Below are positions 8,022 through 18,429 of a stretch of DNA of 64,000 nucleotides, piece by piece. Position 1 is the stretch's first letter. Every line of letters starts with the position of its first letter. The notes beneath the pieces are model-generated. The model saw only the letters and a program-made list of their open reading frames with translations. It was not told the origin of the DNA and ran no database searches. A program made the translations under genes and the position numbers. Source of the stretch: Deltaproteobacteria bacterium (GTDB lineage: Bacteria; JADJOY01); NCBI GenBank assembly GCA_016713535.1, contig JADJOY010000025.1, positions 1 through 64,000 of the forward strand, given 5' to 3'.

Positions 8022-9177
8022 ATGCCCCGTCCCCCCATCGCCAAGAGCCGGAGCAAGCGCAGCGCAGCGCGCACCAAGCCGACCTCCGCGGCGAAGCCGG
8101 CGGGCTCCCGGCCGCGGCGCGACGCCGCCGCACCGCTCACGGCGAGCCGCAAGGACAGCCACATCGAGATCGTCCTCCACGAGGACGTCGCCCACAAGAC
8201 GGTCGCGAACGGCTTCGAGCGCTACCGGTTCGACCACGAGGCGCTCCCCGAGATGGACCTCGCGGACGTCGACCTCGGGATCGAGCTGCTCGGCAAAAGC
8301 GCCTCGCGGCACCGCTCGTGATCGGCGCCATGACCGGCGGCACCGAGCGCAGCCACCGGATCAACCGCCACCTCGCCGAGGCGGCGCAGGCGCGGGGCGT
8401 GGCGCTCGCGCTGGGCTCGGCCCGCACCGTGCTCGAGGATCCGGCCCGCGCCCGTACCTACGGGGTGCGCGACGTGGCGCCCGACGTGCTGCTCTTCGCC
8501 AACCTCGGCGCGGTCCAGCTTCGCCTCGGCGTGACGCCCGACGACTGCCGGCGGCTCGTCGACCTGCTCCAGGCGGACGCGCTCTTCCTCCACCTGAACC
8601 CGCTCCAGGAGGTGGTCCAGCCCGAGGGCGACACCACCTTCGGCGGGCTGGTGGAGCGCATCGCGGCGGTGGCCCGCGCGCTCGCGCCGACACCGGTGCT
8701 CGTCAAGGAGGTGGGCGCCGGCATCTCCGCCGCCACCGCGGCGCTGCTGCGCGACACCGGCATCGCCGGAATCGAGGTGGCGGGCGCGGGCGGCACCTCG
8801 TGGGCGCTGATCGAGAGCCATCGCGGCGGCAACGCCGGCAAGGCCCGGCTCGGGCGCGTGTTCGCCGACTGGGGGATCCCCACCGCCGAGAGCATCCAGC
8901 AGGTCCGCGAGAGCTGGACCGACGGCGTGGTGATCGCCTCGGGCGGGATCCGCGACGGCATCGAGTCGGCGAAGGCGCTGGCGCTCGGCGCCACCGCCGT
9001 GGCCTCGGCGTTCCCGTTCCTCGCCGGCGCCGAGCGCTCGGCCGAGGCGGTGGCCGAGCGCATCGGCCTCTTCGTCGACGAGCTTCGCACCGCGTGTTTC
9101 CTCACCCGCTCGCGCACCGTCGCGGAGCTTCGCCACGCGCGGCTGCGGCGGGTCGAGCCCACCTTCCGGGTCCAGCC

Positions 9178-9181
<4 letters not shown>
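8022..9181 (+). CDS. fni: Type II isopentenyl-diphosphate isomerase, apparent frameshift
   Basis: Interconverts IPP and DMAPP using reduced FMN. Motifs: RKDSHIEIVL at the start of the domain, the flavin loop IGAMTGGTERS, LFANLGAVQL, LHLNPLQEVVQPEGD, VLVKEVGAGIS, VAGAGGTSW and ASGGIRDG near the end. The first ~91 residues are in one frame and the rest in another; the join is at the AAAA run 8295-8298 (GK then RLAAPLVIGAMTGG), so probably one base is missing. Repaired length is about 386 residues, against ~350 for the family. The excess is an N-terminal tail of ~40 Lys/Arg/Ala-rich residues. It overlaps the HMG-CoA reductase start by 4 bases (ATGA). Confidence 0.88.
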
Positions 9182-10481
<1,300 letters not shown>

Positions 10482-10485
<4 letters not shown>

Positions 10486-11414
10486 TCGGGCGCGGACGCG
10501 CGCCCGGCAAGGTGATCCTCGCGGGCGAGCACTTCGTCGTCCACGGAGGACCGGCGATCGCGCTGCCGGTGCGCGCGGTCCGCAAGGAGATCGAGATCGA
10601 CGCCCGCCTCGATCCCTACGACCACACCCTCGAGCTGCGCATCATGGATGCGTTTCCAGAGCACGACACGCTTCGCGAGATGCTGGTCACGCTGCTCGGG
10701 GCGCTCGTGATCCCGACCACGGGCGAGATCCGCATCACGGTCCGCTCCGACCTCACGCCCGGGGCGCACCTGGGCTCGAGCGCGGCGCTGGCGGTGGCGC
10801 TGGTGCGCGCGGTGCTCGACTTCCGCGGCCTCGAGTACCCCGACGACGAAGTCGCGCGGCTCGCGTTCGAGCTCGAGCGCATCGTCCACAAGAACCCGTC
10901 GGGGATCGACAACACCGTGATCGCCCTCGACCGGCCGATCTGGTTCCGCAAGGGACACACGCCCGAGCCGATCGCGTGCGGCCTCGACGCCACGTTGCTG
11001 CTCGCTGACACCGGTGTCGCGTCGAGCACCGCCGAGGTGGTGGCGCGCGTGGGCGACTTCCGTCGCGAGAACGCCGAGCGCTTCGCCCGCCTCATCGCCG
11101 AGGCGGAGGCCGTCACCACCCGGCTCCGCGCGGCGCTCGCCACCGGCGACGCCCGCGGCGCCGGCGAGTGCCTCGACCACAACCAGGCGCTGCTGGCCGA
11201 GGTCGGCACCAGCTCGCCCGAGCTCGAGAGCCTCATCGCGGCCGCGCGCGCCGCAGGCGCCCTCGGCGCCAAGCTCACCGGCGGAGGCGGCGGCGGCAAC
11301 GCCATCGCGCTCGCCGCACCGGAGGCGGCCGCACGCGTCAAGAGCGCGCTCGTCGCCGCGGGCGCCCGCGGCCTCCTCGAGGTGCCGCTCGCCGACTTCG
11401 CGGGGTCCCGCTGA
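10482..11414 (+). CDS. mvk: Mevalonate kinase (GHMP kinase)
   Basis: Phosphorylates mevalonate to 5-phosphomevalonate. 310 residues from a GTG embedded in the HMG-CoA reductase stop (GTGA). GHMP motif 1 is APGKVILAGEHFVVHGG, motif 2 is PGAHLGSSAALAVAL (ATP phosphate loop) and motif 3 is GAKLTGGGGGGNAIAL. HKNPSGIDNTV carries the Asp expected to act as base. The EHFVVHGGPAIALPV start is characteristic of mevalonate kinases rather than galactokinases or homoserine kinases. Two bases separate it from the decarboxylase gene. Confidence 0.93.
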
Positions 11415-11416
11415 CG

Positions 11417-12412
11417 ATGGAAGCGCTGGCCGTCGCGCACCCCAACATCGCGCTCGTGAAGTACTGGGGAAAGCGCGACTCGGCGCTCAACCTGCCGCGC
11501 GAGGGGAGCCTGTCGCTCACGCTCGCGGGGATGGAATCGGTGACCCACGTCGCGTTCGACGGCGCGTTCGCCGCCGACGAGCTGGTCCTCGGCGGCAATC
11601 CCGCTCCCGAGGCGTCGCTGCGCAAGGCGCGGCGCATCCTCGACGAGGTGCGGCGCCGCGCCGGCGGCCGCCTTGCCGCGCTCCACGCCCGCGTCGAGAG
11701 CCGCAACGACTTCCCGACCGGCGCCGGGCTCGCGTCGAGCGCGAGCGGCTTCGCCGCGCTCGCGTGCGCGGCCGCGGGCGCCGCAGGGCTCGACCTCTCG
11801 CCCGCCGAGCTCTCGGTGCTCGCGCGCCTCGGCTCGGGCTCGGCGTGCCGCTCGGTGCTCGGTGGCTTCGTCGAGTGGAAGCGCGGCGAGCGCGCGGACG
11901 GCACCGATTCGCACGCCATCGCGGTCGCCCCGCGCGATCACTGGGACGTCGTGATGCTGGTGGCCGTGGTCGCCGAGGGGCCGAAGGGCGTGTCGTCGAC
12001 CGAGGGGATGGAGCGCACCCGCCGCACCTCCCCCTACTACGAGCCGTTCCTGGGCTCGATCCCCGCCGACCTCGACGCCGCGCGCGCCGCCGTGGTGGCG
12101 CGCGACCTCGACGCGCTGGGCGTGGTGATGGAGCGCAACTGCCTGCGCATGCACGCCGCGATGCTCGCGGCGGAGCCCGCGCTGATCTACCTGCGGGGCG
12201 GGTCGCTCGCGGTGATCGAGCGGGTCGGGCAGCTCCGCTCCGCGGGCGCGCGCGCCTACTTCACCATCGACGCCGGTCCCAACGTGAAGGTGCTGTGCGA
12301 GCGCGCCGGGGCGGACGCGGTGGAGAGCGCGCTCGCGGCCGTCCCCGGCGTGGCGCGCGTCATCCGCGCGCTACCGGGCGGCGGCGCGCGCGTGGTCGAC
12401 CCCCTCGCGTGA
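11417..12412 (+). CDS. mvaD: Diphosphomevalonate decarboxylase
   Basis: Converts mevalonate diphosphate to IPP with ATP-dependent decarboxylation; 331 residues. Family hallmarks: AHPNIALVKYWGKRDSALNL at the N-terminus, SLSLTLAGM, the ATP loop DFPTGAGLASSASGFAAL and the catalytic region LARLGSGSACRSVLGGFVEW. YFTIDAGPNVKVLC is the usual C-terminal motif with the catalytic Asp. It is the fourth gene of the isomerase-reductase-kinase-decarboxylase operon and ends 20 bases from the convergent dodecin gene. Phosphomevalonate kinase, the missing step between mvk and this enzyme, is encoded at 17236. Confidence 0.94.
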   Translation: MEALAVAHPNIALVKYWGKRDSALNLPREGSLSLTLAGMESVTHVAFDGAFAADELVLGGNPAPEASLRKARRILDEVRRRAGGRLAALHARVESRNDFPTGAGLASSASGFAALACAAAGAAGLDLSPAELSVLARLGSGSACRSVLGGFVEWKRGERADGTDSHAIAVAPRDHWDVVMLVAVVAEGPKGVSSTEGMERTRRTSPYYEPFLGSIPADLDAARAAVVARDLDALGVVMERNCLRMHAAMLAAEPALIYLRGGSLAVIERVGQLRSAGARAYFTIDAGPNVKVLCERAGADAVESALAAVPGVARVIRALPGGGARVVDPLA

Positions 12413-12432
12413 GCGCCGCGAGAGACCTTCGA

Positions 12433-12642
12433 TCAGGGGTCGAGCGTGAACCCGACCTTGAGCGTGACCTGATAGTGAGCGACCGCGCCGTCCCGGATGT
12501 CGCCGCGCGTCTCGATCACCTCGAACCAGCGCATGTTGCGTACCGACTGGCCCGCCTTGGTGATGGCCCCCTGGATGGCGTCCTCGATCGACTTCGTGGA
12601 CGAGCCGACCAGCTCGATCTTCTTGTAGACGTGCTCACTCAT
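12433..12642 (-). CDS. Dodecin (flavin-binding dodecamer)
   Basis: 69 residues, the usual dodecin size, from ATG 12642. It begins VYKKIELVGSSTKSIEDAIQ and contains NMRWFEVIETRGDI, with the conserved Trp that stacks on flavin, followed by AHYQVTLKVGF. Dodecins form hollow 12-mers that store or buffer FMN or riboflavin (or CoA in some). It lies next to genes for flavoenzymes (FMN isomerase, FAD oxidoreductase), though a functional link is only suggestive. Confidence 0.92.
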   Translation of the reverse strand: MSEHVYKKIELVGSSTKSIEDAIQGAITKAGQSVRNMRWFEVIETRGDIRDGAVAHYQVTLKVGFTLDP

Positions 12643-12731
12643 CGTTTGCTCCCCATGGACGAATCCGCGTCCACCGCCGAGCATACCCGCCAGCCTCGCC
12701 GCACCGGCGGCGCGCCCTCCCGAGGACCTTC

Positions 12732-14069
12732 ATGACCGACCGCTCGTCGCTTCACGCCCACGAGGTCCAGGCCATCGCCGAGCGCATCCGGACGCTCGCG
12801 GCGAACGGCGAGCGCGCCCACATCGAGAAGGGTGGCGTGCACCACTTCGTGCCCCTGCCCAAGGACCCGCGCTTCGCCGGACGCACCGTGGACGTGTCGT
12901 CGCTGAACCGGGTGCTCGAGATCGACGTCGAGAAGCGGCTCGCCGTCGCCGAGCCCGGTGTCACCTTCGCCGAGCTCGCGCGCGCCACGCTCGCCCACGG
13001 GCTCTTGCCGATCGTGGTGCCCGAGCTCGAGGGCATCACGGTGGGCGGCGCGATCGCCGGCTGCAGCGTCGAGTCGATGTCCTACCGCCACGGCGGCTTC
13101 CACGACACCAGCCTCGAGTACGAGATCGTGTCCGGCGCGGGCGAGGTGCTCACGTGCTCCCGCGAGCAGAACCCGCTCGCGTTCGAGATGATCCATGGCT
13201 CGTACGGCACGCTCGGGGTGCTGACGCGCGCCACCTTCCGCCTCGTGCCGGCCAAGCCGTACGTGCACATGACGTACGTGCGGCACACGAGCTTCGCGGA
13301 CTTCGAGCGCGAGCTGCGGGCCCACTGCGCACAGGGCGACTACGACTTCATCGACGCCATCATCCACAGCCGCGACGCGCTGGTGCTGTGCCTCGGACGC
13401 TTCGCCGACACCCCGCCCTACACGTCGAGCTACCGACACCTCGAGATCTTCTACAAGAGCACGCTCGCGCGCCGCGAGGACTACCTCACCACCGAGGACT
13501 ACTGCTTCCGCTACGACACCGAGTGCCACTGGCTCACCGCCACGTTCCCACCGCTCGAGTGGAAGCCGGTGCGGTGGCTGCTCGGCAAGCGCCTGCTCGG
13601 CTCGACCAACCTGATCCGCGCCTCCGGCACGCTCGCGCCGCTCCTCGCCCTCAAGCGGCGTCCGGACGTGGTGTGCGACGTGTTCATCCCCGCGCGCCGC
13701 TTCGGCGAGTTCTGGGAGTGGTATTCGCGCGACTTCGACTTCTTCCCGCTGTGGGTCGTGCCCTACCGGGTGCCCGCGATGTACCCGTGGATCGGCCCCG
13801 AGCACGCCGCGCGCATGCACGACGAGCTCTTCATCGACTGCGCGATCTACGGCAAGCCCAACGGCGATCCCTCGGTGGACTGGTCGGAGCGTCTCGAGGA
13901 GAAGACCTACGAGCTCGGCGGCATCAAGACGCTCATCTCGCGCAATCACTACAGCGAGGAGCGGTTCTGGTCGATCTACCACCGCGCCAACTACGACGCG
14001 GTCAAGCGCCAGCTCGACCCACGCGGCGTCTTCCCCGGGCTCTACGAGAAGCTCCACAAGGTGGGCTGA
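12732..14069 (+). CDS. FAD-binding oxidoreductase, DHCR24 (delta-24 sterol reductase)-like
   Basis: 445 residues. The N-terminal half is an FAD_binding_4 (VAO/PCMH-type) domain: EIDVEKRLAVAEPGVTFAEL, IVVPELEGITVGGAIAGC, ESMSYRHGGFHDT and EMIHGSYGTLGVLTRATFRL. The second half, with YRHLEIFYKST and ALLALKRRPDV-like segments and many aromatic residues, resembles the DHCR24/diminuto group that reduces the C24 double bond of sterols or other prenyl side chains. No transmembrane segment is obvious. Its position beside mevalonate genes fits an isoprenoid substrate, but the bacterial relatives are a broad and mostly uncharacterised set. Confidence 0.78.
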   Translation: MTDRSSLHAHEVQAIAERIRTLAANGERAHIEKGGVHHFVPLPKDPRFAGRTVDVSSLNRVLEIDVEKRLAVAEPGVTFAELARATLAHGLLPIVVPELEGITVGGAIAGCSVESMSYRHGGFHDTSLEYEIVSGAGEVLTCSREQNPLAFEMIHGSYGTLGVLTRATFRLVPAKPYVHMTYVRHTSFADFERELRAHCAQGDYDFIDAIIHSRDALVLCLGRFADTPPYTSSYRHLEIFYKSTLARREDYLTTEDYCFRYDTECHWLTATFPPLEWKPVRWLLGKRLLGSTNLIRASGTLAPLLALKRRPDVVCDVFIPARRFGEFWEWYSRDFDFFPLWVVPYRVPAMYPWIGPEHAARMHDELFIDCAIYGKPNGDPSVDWSERLEEKTYELGGIKTLISRNHYSEERFWSIYHRANYDAVKRQLDPRGVFPGLYEKLHKVG

Positions 14070-14121
14070 CGGCGCGGATCGTCGCGGATCGGACTTCGCC
14101 GCTCAATTCGGCGCCGCGCGG

Positions 14122-14838
14122 TCAGCCGCAACATCCCGCGCGCGCCGGTCTCGAGAGCGCGTCGAGACCGAGGCGCGCGAGGTGATCGCGCGCCCAGCCC
14201 GGGTCGATGCGGAGCTTCGGAAAGGCGCTGGTGCGAAGGTGCCAGCCGCACTCGGCGGCGCGCTCGTACACGACGTCGTGCACCATGACGGTGTGCTCGC
14301 CGTACTCCAGGAAGCACGTGTGGATGCGCTGCTCGTCGCTGCGCACCGGGAGAAAGCGCGCGGTTCCAGTGAGCGCGCTCGTGAACAGGTCGCGGAAGGT
14401 CGCGACGAACAGGCCCCCCGGCGCGAGCCCTCCCGCCACCATGTCGAGGAGCGCCTCCACGGCAGCGTGACTCTCGAGGTGGGTGAGGGTGTCCCCCATG
14501 CACACGATCACGTCGGCGGGGCCGCCAACGCGCGCGCGGAACGCCAGCAGGTCACCGAGCTCGATCCGTACCGGCAGCCCGTCCGCGCGCCGCGCGAGCA
14601 CGTCGAGGAGCTCGCGACAGCCGTCGATCGCGAGCACCGAATAGCCGAGCTCCGCGAGCGGGATCGAGTGCACGCCGGGCCCCGCGCCGAGGTCGACGGC
14701 GACACGGCCCGATCCGCGCCGGAGTCCGAGCGCGCTCAGCTCCTCGCGCGCGCCGGCGAGCGCCTGCTCGAGGTCACCGAGCATCCACACGTAGAAGCCG
14801 CCGAGGAGCTCGTCGTAGTGCTCGCGAACGCTGGCCAT
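14122..14838 (-). CDS. SAM-dependent methyltransferase (class I)
   Basis: 238 residues. Rossmann motif I is AVDLGAGPGVHSIPLAELGY, with an acidic residue after strand 2 in VLAIDGCRELLD; IVCMGDTLTHLES is the motif IV region. Substrate unknown. ATG 14838 is preferred over 14859 because GGAGGAG lies at the right distance before it. The C-terminal part (ECGWHLRTSAFPKLRIDPGW) follows the usual insertion for small-molecule methyltransferases. It converges with the DHCR24-like gene. Confidence 0.85.
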   Translation of the reverse strand: MASVREHYDELLGGFYVWMLGDLEQALAGAREELSALGLRRGSGRVAVDLGAGPGVHSIPLAELGYSVLAIDGCRELLDVLARRADGLPVRIELGDLLAFRARVGGPADVIVCMGDTLTHLESHAAVEALLDMVAGGLAPGGLFVATFRDLFTSALTGTARFLPVRSDEQRIHTCFLEYGEHTVMVHDVVYERAAECGWHLRTSAFPKLRIDPGWARDHLARLGLDALSRPARAGCCG

Positions 14839-14928
14839 GCGCCTCTCCTCCCGCGCCACCGGACGGGCGGCGCGGCCGAGGATAGCCGCGTGGGGCGCGG
14901 GCCACGAAGCAGGTGGGACCGCCAGCGC

Positions 14929-15948
14929 TCACAGCCCGTCGCTGCGCAGGTGGAGGAAGCCCGCGAAGCGGTGCTCGGTGTCGGCGAGGCGGGCGGAGGC
15001 CGCGGCGTCGCCCTCGAGCGCCATGCGCAGGAAGTCCACGGTCAGCTCGTTCAGCGCCTCGTAGGGATCGAGCCCCACGCGGTAGGGCGGGTGGCACTCG
15101 GCGGTGTCGGCGATGGTGCACCAGTTCGATGCCGGCGCGAGGTGGCTCGCGCCCTCGAAGCTCGCCAGCACCTTGGGGGACGCCGCGTCGCGATGGTCGG
15201 CCTCCTGATTGGGCGGCGGGGTGACCGTGTCGCGCGTCCCCGACACCATGAGCGTCGCCGGCGCGCTCGCCAGCGGCGCCTTGAAGAGCGGCGCGTCGAG
15301 CGCCACCACCGCCTTCACGCGCGCGTCGCGGGGTACCGCGTTCTTGGCGTGACCCGCGCCGATGGCCAGCACCGCATAGCCTCCCAGGCTGTGACCGACG
15401 GCGGCGACGCGCTCGAAGTCGGCGTGCTCGCCCACCAGCGGATCGACCGGCAGCAGGTCGAGCAGGAACGAGAGATCGAGCGGCTGATCGGTGAGCGCGG
15501 GTGTGAGGCGCGACGGCGCGAAGTCGAAGAAGGTCGTGCCCGGATGATCGGGCGCGACCACCACGAACCCCTCGCTCGCGAGGCGCGCGCACAGGAAGTA
15601 CGACTGCAGGCGGATGCTCTGCATCGCGTGCGAGAAGAGCACGAGCGGAAAGCGCCCGTCGGCCGGCGGGGCACCGCGGAAGGTGTGCGCGTCGAGGTGG
15701 AGCGGCGTCTCGGGTGTGCCGCCTTCGGTGGCGGGATACCAGACCTCGGTGAGCAAGCTGCGGCCGCGCGCGGCATCGACGAACGTGAGCGTCTCGACGC
15801 CGACGGTGTAGGGGCCGGCGTGGCCGAGGTCGAAGAGCGGCACGGGGGACGCCGGATCGCAGGCGAACGCAAACGCGACGGCGACCCACGGAACCAGCCG
15901 CGCCGGACGCGGGCGCTGGGGCACCGGATTGCAGCGAGCGGTGAGCAT
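14929..15948 (-). CDS. Alpha/beta-hydrolase lipoprotein (PAF-acetylhydrolase/chlorophyllase-like)
   Basis: 339 residues from ATG 15948. A hydrophobic N-terminus ending in VAVAFAFAC gives a probable lipobox. The hydrolase core has the strand-turn FPLVLFSHAMQSIR (oxyanion region), nucleophile GHSLGGYAVLA, an Asp candidate in MVSGTRDTVTP and a His in FEGASHLAP. The arrangement matches esterases/lipases of the PAF-acetylhydrolase or dienelactone-hydrolase-like groups. Two Cys near the C-terminus (NWCTIADTAECHP) could form a disulfide, in line with export. Confidence 0.8.
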   Translation of the reverse strand: MLTARCNPVPQRPRPARLVPWVAVAFAFACDPASPVPLFDLGHAGPYTVGVETLTFVDAARGRSLLTEVWYPATEGGTPETPLHLDAHTFRGAPPADGRFPLVLFSHAMQSIRLQSYFLCARLASEGFVVVAPDHPGTTFFDFAPSRLTPALTDQPLDLSFLLDLLPVDPLVGEHADFERVAAVGHSLGGYAVLAIGAGHAKNAVPRDARVKAVVALDAPLFKAPLASAPATLMVSGTRDTVTPPPNQEADHRDAASPKVLASFEGASHLAPASNWCTIADTAECHPPYRVGLDPYEALNELTVDFLRMALEGDAAASARLADTEHRFAGFLHLRSDGL

Positions 15949-16158
15949 GGCGATCTCCGGGACGGAGTGCGCCCTCCACGGGAGCGCCCCCGGGGCGCCG
16001 CTCCGGCGGGCGGGTCTTCTCGCTCGAGCAAGATCGACACCGCGCACGCCGCGCGGGCCGGAACGCCCGCTGACCGCCCGTGGGGCCGATCGAGACGCTC
16101 TCGTCGCGCGCGCGCACCGCTTCCGAGCGTCGGCCCGTGCAACCGCGCGTTGGCGGTC

Positions 16159-17040
16159 CTACAAAGCGCCGTACGATCCGTGATCCTCGAGCAGCTCGCT
16201 CACCCGCGCGTCCGCCTCGGCATGGCCGAGCCCGCGGTGGAACATGAGCATGTCGGTGGCCAGCACGCGCTCACCGCGGTGAACGAGCGCGACCGCGTAG
16301 CGCTCGATCGCCCGCTCGTCGCCGGTGGCGACCAGATCGCCGCCGCGTAGCCGTTGCGAGACCCGTGCCTCGCGCCTCACCTGCTCGCCCAGCTGTCCGA
16401 GCAGCCGCGGTCCACGCCACTCGACCCAGATCTCGTCGGGCGCCGGAACGTGGACCGGTACGTCGTGCGAGAACCGCAGGCGATCGCGCGCGCCAGCGCG
16501 CGACGCGACCTCGCGGATCTCACAGGCGACCCGCTCCGCGAGCGCCCTGCTGTCCACATCCTGCTTCAGCGTCAGCACCACGAACGCGCGATAGCGCCGC
16601 GCGGTGCGCGCGCGTAGCGGCACCTCGAGCTGCTCGCGCACCTCGCGGACCGAGCGGATCGCGTCGAACGGCACGAAGGCGGTGGTCGCGTCCTCGGGCG
16701 GGAGCCGCCAGTTGAGGTACGAGCGGGCATTCAGCCACACCCCCGACCGGCTGACCGCGGCCACCCAGTTGCCTGGCTTCAGCGCCCCCCTCACCTGCTC
16801 CAGCGCCGCCGCCGCGACCAGGCCGCAGGCCAGCAAGCCGAGGCCCCCGAAGGAGACCAGGACCACCCAGCCGAGCGGGCTCACCCACACGCGCGGCGAG
16901 GCGAGCTGCCACGCCCCGAGGCCGGGCGCGGCAACGAAGGCCACCAGCACGAGCACGGCGCCGAGCGGCCGGTGGCCGAAGCGACGCCACCACGGCACCG
17001 AGAGGGCGTGCGAGGCGGGGTGGAGGGCGATGGGCCGCAT
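16159..17040 (-). CDS. Membrane protein with two transmembrane segments, unknown function
   Basis: 293 residues from ATG 17040 (a GTG at 17064 is possible). Two adjacent hydrophobic segments, LGAVLVLVAFVAAPGLGAW and WVVLVSFGGLGLLACGLV, lie near the N-terminus. They are followed by a soluble, strand-rich region that looks like a PH-type domain (WVAAVSRSGVWLNARSYLNW, FVPFDAIRSVRE) and a charged helical C-terminus. No enzyme motif recognised. It is divergent from phosphomevalonate kinase (196 bases apart), so they may share a promoter region. Confidence 0.7.
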   Translation of the reverse strand: MRPIALHPASHALSVPWWRRFGHRPLGAVLVLVAFVAAPGLGAWQLASPRVWVSPLGWVVLVSFGGLGLLACGLVAAAALEQVRGALKPGNWVAAVSRSGVWLNARSYLNWRLPPEDATTAFVPFDAIRSVREVREQLEVPLRARTARRYRAFVVLTLKQDVDSRALAERVACEIREVASRAGARDRLRFSHDVPVHVPAPDEIWVEWRGPRLLGQLGEQVRREARVSQRLRGGDLVATGDERAIERYAVALVHRGERVLATDMLMFHRGLGHAEADARVSELLEDHGSYGAL

Positions 17041-17235
17041 GCGATGGCGCCGTGACAGGAACACCCACCGCGGGGCGGGCGGTCATTATCCGACGGGCGC
17101 CCGCGCCCGAGAACGAGGCGAGCGCCCGCCGCCGACGCCGGGCTCCGGCGAGCTCGGCGCCGGGCGCGGGCGGCGCACGACGGTGGTGCAGTTGATCGCG
17201 TATCGTTCGGCGGCCGCCAGCTCGGCTGCTCCGCC

Positions 17236-18354
17236 ATGACGCCGTCCACGATCGTCGCCCGCGCCCCCGGGAAGCTCATGCTCCTCGGCGAATACGCGGT
17301 CCTCGAGCCGGGGTGCGAGGCGCTGGTGGTGGCGGTCGATCGCTTCGTTCGAGTCCGGATCGAGCCCGCGGCGGCTCCCGTCCTCGACTGCCCCGACCTC
17401 GGCATCGTGGCGCTCGACGGCGAGCTGCGCGACGGCGCGATCCACTGGCGGGGCGGGGACGATCCCGCGCTCGCGCGAAAGCTCGCGTTCGTCGATCAGA
17501 CGCTCGCGCTGGTCCTGGCGGCGGCACGCCGGCGCGGCGCGGAGCCACCACCGTTCGCGCTCACCGTCGAGAGCGAGCTCGGCGCGGGGCCCGACAAGGC
17601 GGGGCTGGGCAGCAGCGCATCGGTCGCGACCGCGGTGGCCGGGGCCGCGCTCGCGTGGTGTGGCGGAGCGGCCGGGTCCGGCGCGACGGGGCTCTCCTCG
17701 AGGGCCATCTTCCAGGTCGCGGCGCTCGCCCACTACCTGGCGCAGGGCCGGAAGGGCAGCGGCGCGGACGTGGCCGCCGCGGTCACCGGCGGCGTCGTGG
17801 CGTACCGCAACCCGGGCTTCGACGAGGTGCTCGCCGCGGGCGACGCCGTCGCGGCGCTCGCGAAGCCGTGGCCACGCCTCGCGCTCACTCCCCTTCCGTG
17901 GCCCGAGGGCCACGTCGTGGTCGCGGGCGCGACCGGCGCCGGTGCCTCGACCACCGGGCTCATCGCGCGCGTCGACGCGCTCCACGGCGAAGCGGCCGCG
18001 CGCTACGCGGCGCTCCGCGAGGCGCTCGGCGCGCTGGCCCACGACGCCGCGGCGGAGCCGAGCGCCCCGGGCTGGGGCCGCGCGATGGAGGCGCACCAGC
18101 GCGCGCTCGAGCGCTTCGAGTCCGCGTGCAGCGGCGGCATCGGCATCGTCACGCCCGCGATCGAGCGGCTGATCGCGATCGCGCGCGCGCGCGGCGCACC
18201 CGCCAAGATCTCCGGTGCGGGCGGCGGCGACTCGGTGATCGCGCTCGTACCACGCGCCGACGCACCGCGGCTGGAGGAGACCTGGCGCGGCGCGGGGGCG
18301 GCGGTGTTCACGATCGACGGCCCGGTGGCTGGCGTCACGATCACCCGGGAGTGA
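17236..18354 (+). CDS. mvaK2: Phosphomevalonate kinase (GHMP kinase)
   Basis: Phosphorylates 5-phosphomevalonate to the diphosphate, closing the gap between mevalonate kinase and the decarboxylase. 372 residues. Motif 1 ARAPGKLMLLGEYAVLEPG and the GxEALVVAVDR segment are typical; the phosphate loop is PDKAGLGSSASVATAVAG; GRKGSGADVAAAVTGG is strongly characteristic of phosphomevalonate kinases; motif 3 is AKISGAGGGDSVIAL. Same strand as the main mevalonate operon but separated by five other genes, so it probably has its own promoter. Confidence 0.9.
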   Translation: MTPSTIVARAPGKLMLLGEYAVLEPGCEALVVAVDRFVRVRIEPAAAPVLDCPDLGIVALDGELRDGAIHWRGGDDPALARKLAFVDQTLALVLAAARRRGAEPPPFALTVESELGAGPDKAGLGSSASVATAVAGAALAWCGGAAGSGATGLSSRAIFQVAALAHYLAQGRKGSGADVAAAVTGGVVAYRNPGFDEVLAAGDAVAALAKPWPRLALTPLPWPEGHVVVAGATGAGASTTGLIARVDALHGEAAARYAALREALGALAHDAAAEPSAPGWGRAMEAHQRALERFESACSGGIGIVTPAIERLIAIARARGAPAKISGAGGGDSVIALVPRADAPRLEETWRGAGAAVFTIDGPVAGVTITRE

Positions 18355-18429
18355 TCGCGCGCGGCGGCGCGTCGCCGGCGCCGGAGCTTCCGTAGCGCTC
18401 GTATCGCCGGCGAGCCGGCTGGCCGGCCG

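Noticed and set aside
10616-12154. Minus-strand open frame opposite mevalonate kinase and decarboxylase
   Set aside because: Antisense to two enzymes with complete motifs.
14182-16350. Plus-strand frame of 722 codons across methyltransferase and hydrolase genes
   Set aside because: Antisense to three supported genes; no motif and typical shadow composition.
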